NCBI GenBank assembly: GCA_035480415.1
Contig: DATIHT010000036.1
Coordinates: 1 to 5,771 of the forward strand
Direction of reading: 5' to 3'
Length of the DNA stretch: 5,771 nt
DNA from: DATIHT01 sp035480415
GTDB taxonomy: Bacteria > Patescibacteriota > Microgenomatia > Curtissbacterales > GWA2-41-24
Under the pieces are notes generated by a model. It had not been told where the DNA came from and ran no database searches. It saw only the letters and a program-made list of their open reading frames with translations. Both the position numbers and the translations under genes were made by a program. Position 1 is the stretch's first letter, and each line of letters starts with the position of its first letter. Positions 1 through 5,593 of the stretch are shown here, piece by piece.

Positions 1-378
1 TAGGTTAAACTTACGTGGTTCTGTCCACTCTACTTTTTTCCCTTTGTGTGATTGTTCGTGTTCTTTAAGTATTTCTTCATGATCTGCACGAAAACGCTGA
101 TGACAGATTTTGCATTCTACCAATGGGTCTGTAAATGCCTGAACGTGACCAGAAGCTTCCCAGACTTTGGGGTTCATCATAATTGCGGCGTCCAAACCTA
201 CAACGTCTTCACGGTCGTAAACCATGAATTTCCAAAATTCTTTTTTGATATTGTTTTTAAGCTCTACTCCCAAAGGGCCATAGTCCCAGGTACCACCAAG
301 ACCACCATAGATTTCGGAACCTGGAAAGACAAACCCGCGGCGTTTGGCAAGAGAGACTATTTTTTCTAAAGAAACCAT
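1..378 (-). CDS. glyQS: Glycyl-tRNA synthetase, single-chain class II type (N-terminal 126 codons, 3' end outside window)
   Basis: This is the start of glycine--tRNA ligase, the cytoplasmic enzyme that charges tRNA-Gly with glycine using ATP. The translation opens MVSLEKIVSLAKRRGFVFPG and continues with SEIYGGLGGTWDYGPLGVEL (residues 21-40), the hallmark of the homodimeric, eukaryote-like bacterial GlyRS rather than the two-subunit GlyQ/GlyS enzyme. GLDAAIMMNPKVWEASGH (61-78) and CKICHQRFRAD (89-99) follow; the latter, with C89 and C92, is the start of the family's inserted region. The window ends in PRKFNL, where the family motif FNLMF is expected, so about a quarter of a protein of roughly 430-500 residues is present. 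The ATG at 376-378 fits the family's usual N-terminus. No Shine-Dalgarno sequence precedes it; an extended -10-like motif lies 6 nt upstream, suggesting its own leaderless transcript. It follows the unknown membrane gene after a 59-nt gap. Confidence 0.96.
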   Translation of the reverse strand, partial: MVSLEKIVSLAKRRGFVFPGSEIYGGLGGTWDYGPLGVELKNNIKKEFWKFMVYDREDVVGLDAAIMMNPKVWEASGHVQAFTDPLVECKICHQRFRADHEEILKEHEQSHKGKKVEWTEPRKFNL

Positions 379-384
379 AGGTTG

Positions 385-393
385 ATTGTATCA
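385..393 (-). promoter_or_regulatory. Putative extended -10 promoter element of glyQS (leaderless)
   Basis: On the minus strand this reads TGATACAAT, that is TG-N followed by TACAAT, which matches five of six bases of the bacterial -10 consensus TATAAT and carries the TG extension. It ends 6 nt before the ATG, so transcription would start at or next to the start codon. The stretch 17-18 bp upstream (about 408-414) is a poor -35, which is tolerable for an extended -10 promoter. The near-identical motif before recO strengthens the call. It is a sequence match only; no expression evidence is available. Confidence 0.4.
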
Positions 394-429
394 GAGGTAC
401 AAGAGGTACGAAAAGTACGAGAGGTAGAA
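394..429. repeat. Four imperfect 9-bp tandem repeats in the gap before glyQS
   Basis: On the plus strand the units are GAGGTACAA, GAGGTACGA, AAAGTACGA and GAGGTAGAA, with a consensus of GAGGTACRA. The array fills most of the 59-nt gap between the membrane-protein gene and glyQS and stops right beside the extended -10-like motif. I see no inverted symmetry that would make it a terminator. Its role is unknown: it could be neutral slippage-derived sequence or spacer DNA upstream of a promoter. Confidence 0.7.
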
Positions 430-437
430 AGGAATAA

Positions 438-1304
438 TTACTTTGTAGATTCGACAACGAAGGTTTGAAATGTGTCGGTGGAAGTTGAAACTGTTTTGTC
501 GCTTGCGGAATAATTTGTTTGTGGGTCGGACCATTTGCTTTCCTGTAAATTGAATGCGTGTATAACGGGTTTTGCCGCGTCTTGCTGCAATTTAATTTTG
601 ACTTCTATATTTTTGCTGAATTTTGGTGCAACAGAAAATGTACCCCAAATTGGTGTGATGGTCGATTTAATATCGTGGTCGTAGGTTGGAGGAACACTAA
701 TAGTGTCCGCCAAAACCATCCAGTAAGTTTTCCCAAGAGTTGCAGGAACATCCAAACTAACAGTGTTGTTTGCGTCTGTTACTGTTATTGGCTTGCTGCC
801 AATTTCGACCATGTACCATTGAGAATCTGACTGGTATTCTGTATCACCTTTTGTAAGATGGAGCGTTAGCTTTCCGTCTGTTATTCCACGGTCCGGACTT
901 TTTACACCTTTGGAAGCTGTCCCAAGCAGCATATCCTTTTTATACTTTGGGTCTTTGGTGTTTACGTCGCTGCCTGTTGAACCTCTTTGAATTTTTTCAC
1001 CGGGTACTTGCGGGTTATCTGCAAGATAAGTGAGCTCATATTCGATTTTGTCAAAGTACGACATGTTTTCTATCGAAAGAATTAGCTCCGCGCCTTCCGG
1101 GGTAGGGGTTAGTGTGATGTAGGGTTTGTTTTTAAGATCTACCTGGGAAAGATCCTGTAATTGATTCCCGCTGTCTGATTTTTTAATACCTTTGGGTGCT
1201 TTGTGGAAGACAAATAAAAAGTAAATTGCAACAAGAATAACTACAAAACTGGCGGCAGCCAGAATGTATGTATTTCGGTTCTTTTTGGTTATTTTGGTGT
1301 CCAT
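438..1304 (-). CDS. Single-pass membrane-anchored protein of unknown function
   Basis: I do not recognise this 288-residue protein. A short basic N-terminus (MDTKITKKNR) is followed by one strong hydrophobic segment at about residues 13-34 and then a polar region of about 250 residues with no further membrane span. This predicts a cytoplasmic tip, one helix and a large extracytoplasmic part; no lipobox cysteine is seen and the protein contains no cysteine. The outer part is rich in alternating hydrophobic/polar stretches with Thr, Ser and Val (for example YITLTPTPEGAELILSIENM, 62-81, and NIEVKIKLQ, 232-240), as expected of beta-sandwich folds, but I cannot name a domain. Its ATG follows the recO stop TAA with no spacer, so translation is probably coupled to recO. 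It lies between recO and glyQS, which are often neighbours; that position says little about its job. A surface or cell-envelope role is inference. Confidence 0.85.
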   Translation of the reverse strand: MDTKITKKNRNTYILAAASFVVILVAIYFLFVFHKAPKGIKKSDSGNQLQDLSQVDLKNKPYITLTPTPEGAELILSIENMSYFDKIEYELTYLADNPQVPGEKIQRGSTGSDVNTKDPKYKKDMLLGTASKGVKSPDRGITDGKLTLHLTKGDTEYQSDSQWYMVEIGSKPITVTDANNTVSLDVPATLGKTYWMVLADTISVPPTYDHDIKSTITPIWGTFSVAPKFSKNIEVKIKLQQDAAKPVIHAFNLQESKWSDPQTNYSASDKTVSTSTDTFQTFVVESTK

Positions 1305-1928
1305 TTAAACAAATCTAGCAGTCTTTATTTTGCTGCTAGTAACGTTTTCAATCATGCTATCAAGAAATGACAAAAGTTTCAAATACGAGCCTTCGGATAA
1401 TTGCAGGCGACTTTTAACAACTTCGTATTCTTTATCTTCTAAAATTGCCAGCACTTCTCTTGTTTTGGTCTCTTTTAGGTTTCTGCTTGAGAAAAAACCA
1501 AGCTGAGACATTAATTTTATTTTAAAAATACTGGAAATTAGCTGAAAGTTATCTTCACTTTGCAAGTGTTTTAAAAATTCTAAAAGTAAATTATAGATAG
1601 GAACATTTTTTTGGTTTTCTACAGTGAGCACATCTATTAATTCCAACAGGTGATAAATACGGTTAGTTTTGTCTTCTGTAAGATTATCAATACCAAAGGC
1701 CTTTTTAAGTTCGACTTCTGTAAGGATATCGATATTTTTGCCCTTGGCAATAAATACCTTACAGTGGCTGGCAAGTTCCAAATGACCGGCTTTTTTGCTG
1801 CGCGGACGGCGCACACCTTTTGCTATTGCGGTTAATTTGCCAAAATCTTTTGTATATAGGGTAATAAGTCTGTCTGCTTCACCGAAATTGCGACGGCGCA
1901 GGATGATGCCTTCGGTCCTAAGGTACAT
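1305..1928 (-). CDS. recO: DNA repair protein RecO, short form without the zinc-finger cysteines
   Basis: RecO works with RecR (and RecF) to load RecA onto SSB-coated single-stranded DNA in recombinational repair. The N-terminal OB-fold is well preserved: TEGIILRRRNFGEADRLITL (residues 5-24), then FGKLTAIAKGVRRPRSKK (29-46) and a strand leading to LTEVELKKAF (69-78). The remainder is helical, as in the RecO C-terminal domain. At 207 residues it is shorter than the usual 230-260. The CxxC pairs found in many RecO proteins after the conserved LGF (here 143-145) are absent; C56 is the only cysteine and the region reads FSSRNLKETKTREVL. E. coli RecO also lacks the zinc site, so this need not mean loss of function. 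The ATG at 1926-1928 matches the usual family start; the unknown membrane gene begins directly after the stop. A repeat array and an extended -10-like motif lie just upstream, suggesting a separate, leaderless transcript. Confidence 0.9.
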   Translation of the reverse strand: MYLRTEGIILRRRNFGEADRLITLYTKDFGKLTAIAKGVRRPRSKKAGHLELASHCKVFIAKGKNIDILTEVELKKAFGIDNLTEDKTNRIYHLLELIDVLTVENQKNVPIYNLLLEFLKHLQSEDNFQLISSIFKIKLMSQLGFFSSRNLKETKTREVLAILEDKEYEVVKSRLQLSEGSYLKLLSFLDSMIENVTSSKIKTARFV

Positions 1929-1933
1929 ACTCT

Positions 1934-1964
1934 ATTGTGTCATGTATCAGGTATCAAGTGTCAA
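1934..1964 (-). promoter_or_regulatory. Putative recO promoter built into the 7-bp repeat array (leaderless)
   Basis: On the minus strand TGACACAAT (1934-1942) is an extended -10-like motif, TG-N followed by CACAAT, differing by one base from the motif before glyQS and ending 5 nt before the recO ATG. A perfect -35 hexamer TTGACA lies at 1959-1964, but its 19-bp spacing to CACAAT is longer than the preferred 17. Both elements are made from the heptamer repeat itself, so the -35 match may be incidental. The position of the -10 predicts an mRNA with almost no 5' leader. Confidence 0.35.
1937..1964. repeat. Four 7-bp tandem repeats in the DUF4012-recO gap
   Basis: On the plus strand the units are GTGTCAT, GTATCAG, GTATCAA and GTGTCAA, with a consensus of GTRTCAN; on the minus strand they read NTGAYAC. 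The array occupies 28 of the 42 nt between the DUF4012 gene and recO. The unit nearest recO forms the first six bases of the extended -10-like motif, so the repeat and the putative promoter are physically the same sequence. Confidence 0.75.
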
Positions 1965-1970
1965 GTTGTT

Positions 1971-3779
1971 TTAGGGTTTAACGAGGAGCTCTTTGTCAGT
2001 GTCCAGCGGGAAGGGTTTTAACTTTTTACCAAGTGCGTCAATTGTATATTCGATTGGTGGAGTACCGCCTTGTTTTTGGATTAATAATTTGTACTGATTA
2101 TCTACTTTAATTGGCGATGTATATTGGATATTAAACTTCAGGGCACCTTCCGGACGAAGCTCAAAAAACCCTTCGAAAACTGTTTTATCCAAGTCTTCTG
2201 TTGCCTCTAGGCTAATACCATCTGCTTTTATTAGTTTCGATCCTTTGGGAACGTAAACTCTTATCCAATCCCTGTAAATTCCGGCCAAGCACAAACCGCC
2301 GGCCCTTGTTAGTGAACAATTGTCCATTTTGCGCGGGTATTTGTATTCGATTGTTAAAGTTTTTTCCAGCTGATCTTTGTTTTGCTTTACCAACTGACCA
2401 ACCTTTTCCTGAACGTAAAGGTTGGATTTTGCCCCCCCAAAATTGGATTCGATTATGGAAAGATAATCACCGTCGTATTGGTTAACTCTACCCGCAAAAT
2501 TAACTTTTTCTGCTGCTTCCTCGATTTTTGGATCATGAAAGTACATTATCAGGTGTTTCCCCCTGAGCGACTGAATGGTTGCTGACAAAAGTTGGGGCCA
2601 CTGGGTTTTGGGGGCGTTGAATGCTTTGTCCATCATGGCCTGCATAAGGGTGCCGATAATGTCTTTTCTGGCGTTGTTTACCTGGTTTGTCGGTTGGTCT
2701 GCAAATTGTTCAAGTTGGTAAATAATTTGCGGACAATTACACGCATCTACCTTATCCGTTGTGAATTTAGTATCTCCAGCCTGAAGGGATCCAAGAATGT
2801 TCATCATATCGACGACAAATTGAGTGTCGAGCGCGATTATACCGTCGATGTCTTTTTTATTCTGGGTAAACTGATAAAGGTTTTCAAAAGTCGTCATTGA
2901 CTGACGGTAGTCTGGGGAAAGGTTAGTATCACGAATGTTTAGTGTTGGTACATTTGGCAGATACTTAATAATTGGTGCGGGTGCAGGTATCTTTTTTGTT
3001 AACGTGGCATCGAGTTGATAAATGTCTGAAGAGCCTTCTGTTTGAATGGCTCCTTTGTTTACATTGAAAATTGCGTATGCAGTTATAAAACCTCCGGTTG
3101 GGCGAAGTTCTTTGTCGTTTTGAAAAATAACAAGATATTTTTTCTGTCCCTTTTCCCCCATTATGTCGGGCATAACATCCAGAAGCGGTTTGGCATCGAC
3201 CAAAAACGATTGCAGCTGGTCCATGGTGTTTTTGGCATCGGCAATCTTTTTACCAGGCTTTCCGGGGAGAATATTGGGGTAACGCCAGGTTTGGATTTGA
3301 TCCAACTGGACTCTTGCATCTGCAAGATTCTTGTTCACGTTTTCCATCTGCGGGGTAACAATTGCCAGGGTTTCTACTGCTTTTGCCAAACGTTCCTGCG
3401 CAGTACCACCCAAGAAGTTGCCATTTCCGCCAAATCCCAAAACGTCTGCATATGGAGTAATTGCATCAACAAAGGTCGAAGCTGCATCCATACCGTCAAT
3501 TGCCGCATTTAATCCCCGTTGTGCGTCTGCAACATACCAACCCAAAACAGGAACTATCCTGAGCGGCGTAAAAACAATAAGAGTGGTTTTTGTAGACTGA
3601 AAATGTTTCTTGGCGTCTTTTATACTGGCCTTTGTAGCATTAAGGTCCTGGGCTTTTACACTGGTGGAGATTTTCTTTGTTGCTGTGTAGGCACTTTTTA
3701 GTGAAAGCGCAGTCCTTGCAACCAACAGTGCCAGAACTAGAACAACAATAAGGATGATTCTTCTGAATCGTTTAATCAT
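1971..3779 (-). CDS. DUF4012 domain-containing membrane-anchored surface protein
   Basis: This 602-residue protein has a basic start (MIKRFRR), a membrane helix at about 8-27 and a large extracytoplasmic part. A helical region (about 30-205, with a hydrophobic patch TTLIVFTPLRIVPVLGWYV at 65-83) leads into the DUF4012 signature: YLVIFQNDKELRPTGGFI (215-232), NIRDTNLSPDYRQSMTTF (281-298) and IDGIIALDTQFVVDMMNILG (311-330). The family C-terminal part continues with GKHLIMYFHDP (407-417) and DYLSIIESNFGGAKSNLYV (438-456). Two close cysteine pairs, C347/C349 and C488/C497, could form disulfides. The biochemical function of DUF4012 is not established; the family is common in CPR bacteria and Actinobacteria, often beside exopolysaccharide genes, as here. 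A role in making, anchoring or modifying surface glycan is inference from position. The gene lies 52 nt after the sugar transferase, in an AT-rich gap with no Shine-Dalgarno sequence. A run of seven G followed by a hairpin lies within codons 448-459. Confidence 0.9.
   Translation of the reverse strand: MIKRFRRIILIVVLVLALLVARTALSLKSAYTATKKISTSVKAQDLNATKASIKDAKKHFQSTKTTLIVFTPLRIVPVLGWYVADAQRGLNAAIDGMDAASTFVDAITPYADVLGFGGNGNFLGGTAQERLAKAVETLAIVTPQMENVNKNLADARVQLDQIQTWRYPNILPGKPGKKIADAKNTMDQLQSFLVDAKPLLDVMPDIMGEKGQKKYLVIFQNDKELRPTGGFITAYAIFNVNKGAIQTEGSSDIYQLDATLTKKIPAPAPIIKYLPNVPTLNIRDTNLSPDYRQSMTTFENLYQFTQNKKDIDGIIALDTQFVVDMMNILGSLQAGDTKFTTDKVDACNCPQIIYQLEQFADQPTNQVNNARKDIIGTLMQAMMDKAFNAPKTQWPQLLSATIQSLRGKHLIMYFHDPKIEEAAEKVNFAGRVNQYDGDYLSIIESNFGGAKSNLYVQEKVGQLVKQNKDQLEKTLTIEYKYPRKMDNCSLTRAGGLCLAGIYRDWIRVYVPKGSKLIKADGISLEATEDLDKTVFEGFFELRPEGALKFNIQYTSPIKVDNQYKLLIQKQGGTPPIEYTIDALGKKLKPFPLDTDKELLVKP
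2398..2425 (-). other. Perfect 9-bp inverted repeat (hairpin) inside the DUF4012 gene, downstream of a G7 run
   Basis: The arms CCAACCTTT (2398-2406) and AAAGGTTGG (2417-2425) are perfectly complementary around a 10-nt loop. In the mRNA sense, seven consecutive G (2432-2438) precede the stem by 6 nt. The layout of slippery run, short spacer and stem resembles a frameshifting or slippage cassette, but it encodes an ordinary conserved stretch of the protein and may be chance. No U-run follows the stem on the coding strand, so it is not a standard terminator. Confidence 0.45.
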
Positions 3780-3802
3780 TTATATTTGAATATTAAAAAT
3801 TC

Positions 3803-3833
3803 ATTTAAAATTTCAAATTGTAAATTTAAAATT
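3803..3833. repeat. AT-only 10-bp direct repeat in the sugar transferase-DUF4012 gap
   Basis: The plus-strand sequence ATTTAAAATT occurs at 3803-3812 and again at 3824-3833, the second copy running into the sugar transferase stop codon (3832-3834). The whole 52-nt gap is almost pure A and T, and related AAATT/AATTT blocks fill the rest. The sequence can fold back weakly but lacks any GC stem. This is the third gap in the window dominated by short repeats. Promoter-like hexamers such as TAATAT (minus strand, 3790-3795, 10 nt before the DUF4012 ATG) can be found but mean little at this base composition. Confidence 0.5.
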
Positions 3834-4482
3834 AAATTGCTCCCCTTCCGGTAATCATTGCAATTGGTGTTTTTATTATAACTTGCAAATCATAGAGAAT
3901 GGAACGCCGTTTTACATAAACTGCGTCCATTTCTACTCTTTTGTCGAAATTAATAAAAGACCTTCCGGACACCTGCCATGGACCGGATGCACCAGGTCTT
4001 GATTCTAAAATCACTTTTACAAATTTTTTAGTATGTGGGTAAACCCTTTGCTGGTGTTCAAGTTCATCCTGCTGATACGCTCTTGGGCCAACTAAAGTCA
4101 TGTCTCCAACAAAGACATTGAACAGCTGGGGAAGCTCATCGAGCGACAAACGCCTAAGGATATGGCCAACTGGTGTAATTCTTGGATCGTCCTTAAGCTT
4201 GAAACTATTCTTTTGGTAGGCCTTTCTTAGGGTTGGGTTTATTTTTAAATATTTTTCTGCGTGCACTGTTTTTCCTTCTATCTGGTACATCTGCATGCTC
4301 CTGAATTTAAGCATTTGGAAGAGTTTTCCGCCTTTTCCAACCCGAAGAGGGGTGAAAAATACAGGCCCATCTGACGTAAGTTTTATTACAAGTACAAGCG
4401 CAATAATTATTGGGGAGAAGAATATTATTGCAATCGAGCTTCCAATAATATCAATTAAGCGTTTAATCGCGTCGTAAAGCAT
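3832..4482 (-). CDS. Monotopic polyprenyl-phosphate sugar-1-phosphate transferase (bacterial sugar transferase family)
   Basis: The enzyme transfers a sugar-1-phosphate from a nucleotide sugar to a polyprenyl phosphate carrier at the cytoplasmic face of the membrane, the first step of a lipid-linked glycan. At 216 residues it is the short, PglC-like form: one hydrophobic segment (about 10-34) with the helix-breaking Ser-Pro at 23-24 typical of the re-entrant membrane helix, and no extra N-terminal multi-span domain as in WbaP or WcaJ. Family motifs follow in order: TSDGPVFF (36-43), RVGKGGKLFQMLKFRSM (47-63), DDPRITPVGHILRR (98-111), LSLDELPQLFNVFVGDMTLVG (112-132, with the catalytic Asp115-Glu116 pair), and RPGASGPWQVSGR (162-174). 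The sugar specificity cannot be read from sequence. It starts 7 nt after the pyrophosphorylase stop with no Shine-Dalgarno sequence, so the two genes are probably co-transcribed. A specific gene symbol would be a guess. Confidence 0.94.
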   Translation of the reverse strand: MLYDAIKRLIDIIGSSIAIIFFSPIIIALVLVIKLTSDGPVFFTPLRVGKGGKLFQMLKFRSMQMYQIEGKTVHAEKYLKINPTLRKAYQKNSFKLKDDPRITPVGHILRRLSLDELPQLFNVFVGDMTLVGPRAYQQDELEHQQRVYPHTKKFVKVILESRPGASGPWQVSGRSFINFDKRVEMDAVYVKRRSILYDLQVIIKTPIAMITGRGAI

Positions 4483-4489
4483 AGGGATT

Positions 4490-5593
4490 TTAGAGGTACT
4501 TTTCCTTCTTGGCTTCTTTAAGTTTCTCTATTACTTTTTTAAGATCCTGAACCCTGTCTTTTTGACAGACCAGTAAGCCATCGGGCGTATCGACTACTAT
4601 TAGATGTGAAAGGCCAATTGTTGCTACAACTTTGTCAGGGCTAGTCGAGTAAATCAGACAATCTTTACTATCGACGTCTACGACTTCACCTGATGTGACG
4701 TTATCATCCGGATCATCTGCCAATTCGTCTTTTAAGATGTTCCATGCACCTATGTCGGACCATCCAAGGTCTGATGGGAGGACAACTATCTCGTTGGGGT
4801 CAATTTTTTCGAGAATTGCGAAATCGAGCATGATTTTTTCAAATTTGGGATAAATCTCCCTTACAACATCATCTTGATTGTCTTCGCCCCAGGCTTTGTG
4901 AATCTTCATGAGCCCGTCATAAACCTTTGGTGTATGTTTTTTGTAGAGTGCTAGCATTTTTTTGGTCTCCCAAACTTTGTAACCTGCGTGCCACAAGTAT
5001 TCCCAGCTGGATATGAGTTTTTTTGCAGTCGTGAGGCTTGGTTTTTCTATCTGCTTCACATACTCAAAAAAAGCCATTCCATCCATTTTCTTGATCATTT
5101 TGCCTATTTGGATGTATCCGACATGAGGGTTGGCATATGTTGGCCTTACATCGATAGAAACTATTTTGCCTGTTTCTTTAACATAATCAAAGGCTGCTTT
5201 AAGTGATTCAATAAAGTTGTCCTCGTTTTTTACCAGATGATCGGCTGCCCAAAGAGAGGCGACAATGGGATTGTCGAATTTTTTGTCCAAGACTGCTGCT
5301 GCATATCCAACAGCAGCCAGAGTATCTCTCATTTCAGGTTCGATGATGATGTTTTCAAGCGGGAGATCTGGTGCCTGTTCAATTACGAGGCCCACGTAGT
5401 TTCTGCCAGTTATTACAAATACATCCTTGATTGGGAAACCCTTGGTGATTCTCTTCAATGCCTGTTGGAACATCGTTTCTTTTCCAACAAGTTTTTGAAA
5501 TTGCTTAGGCTTATCTATTCGGCTGGCCGGCCACATACGGGTTCCGGTTCCCCCGCAAAAAAGCGCAATCTTGAGGTCGTTATTCTGAGGCAT
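4490..5593 (-). CDS. manC: Mannose-1-phosphate guanylyltransferase (GDP-mannose pyrophosphorylase), without isomerase domain
   Basis: This cytoplasmic nucleotidyltransferase makes GDP-mannose from mannose-1-phosphate and GTP, the donor for mannosylated surface glycans. The nucleotide-binding signature is GGTGTRMWPASRIDKPKQF (residues 14-32). IIEPEMRDT (83-91) matches the family EPxxRNT with Asp for Asn; ADHL (117-120) carries the metal-binding Asp; GYIQIG (159-164), EKP (183-185), MLDFAILEK (255-263) and DLGWSDIGAWNIL (275-287) follow. YLWHAGYKVW (199-208) sits where the family usually reads WNxGMF. A C-terminal segment (about 298-358) resembles the small beta-helical part, and the cupin phosphomannose isomerase domain of bifunctional ManC/AlgA proteins (about 470 residues) is absent, so mannose-6-phosphate must be supplied otherwise. 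The ATG lies inside the end of the upstream glycosyltransferase gene (14-nt overlap), which implies translational coupling. Another nucleotidyl-sugar specificity is possible, but the motif set favours GDP-mannose. Confidence 0.9.
   Translation of the reverse strand: MPQNNDLKIALFCGGTGTRMWPASRIDKPKQFQKLVGKETMFQQALKRITKGFPIKDVFVITGRNYVGLVIEQAPDLPLENIIIEPEMRDTLAAVGYAAAVLDKKFDNPIVASLWAADHLVKNEDNFIESLKAAFDYVKETGKIVSIDVRPTYANPHVGYIQIGKMIKKMDGMAFFEYVKQIEKPSLTTAKKLISSWEYLWHAGYKVWETKKMLALYKKHTPKVYDGLMKIHKAWGEDNQDDVVREIYPKFEKIMLDFAILEKIDPNEIVVLPSDLGWSDIGAWNILKDELADDPDDNVTSGEVVDVDSKDCLIYSTSPDKVVATIGLSHLIVVDTPDGLLVCQKDRVQDLKKVIEKLKEAKKEKYL

Noticed and set aside
52..369. Plus-strand open frame of 105 codons opposite the glyQS start
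   Set aside because: It is the shadow of the GlyRS frame, which carries unmistakable family motifs on the minus strand; the plus-strand peptide is low-complexity and aromatic-rich with no start signal.
257..457. Minus-strand open frame of 66 codons spanning the gap before glyQS
   Set aside because: It overlaps glyQS in another frame, and its N-terminal part is a translation of the end of the membrane-protein gene and the 9-bp repeats; nothing suggests a real protein.
1249..1262. Short inverted repeat CTGGC-ggca-GCCAG near the start of the membrane-protein gene
   Set aside because: The arms are only 5 bp, inside the transmembrane coding region rich in Ala codons; expected by chance.
3042..3600. 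Plus-strand open frames of 156 and 89 codons within the DUF4012 gene
   Set aside because: They lie fully antisense to a well-supported coding sequence, overlap each other in different frames and show no domain features.
3803..3833. AT-rich fold-back between the sugar transferase and DUF4012 genes as a terminator
   Set aside because: The stem would be all A-T with a bulge and no GC core, so a functional intrinsic terminator is unlikely. No other gap has a GC-rich stem with a T-run either.
4487..4492. TAAAAT on the minus strand just before the sugar transferase ATG as a -10 box
   Set aside because: It includes the manC stop codon, lacks the TG extension seen at the other two sites, and is only 4 nt from the ATG; operon co-transcription explains this junction better.
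5295..5317. Inverted repeat GCTGCTG / CAGCAGC in manC
   Set aside because: Both arms are alanine codons in the conserved AAVGYAAAV stretch (residues 93-101); codon use explains the symmetry.
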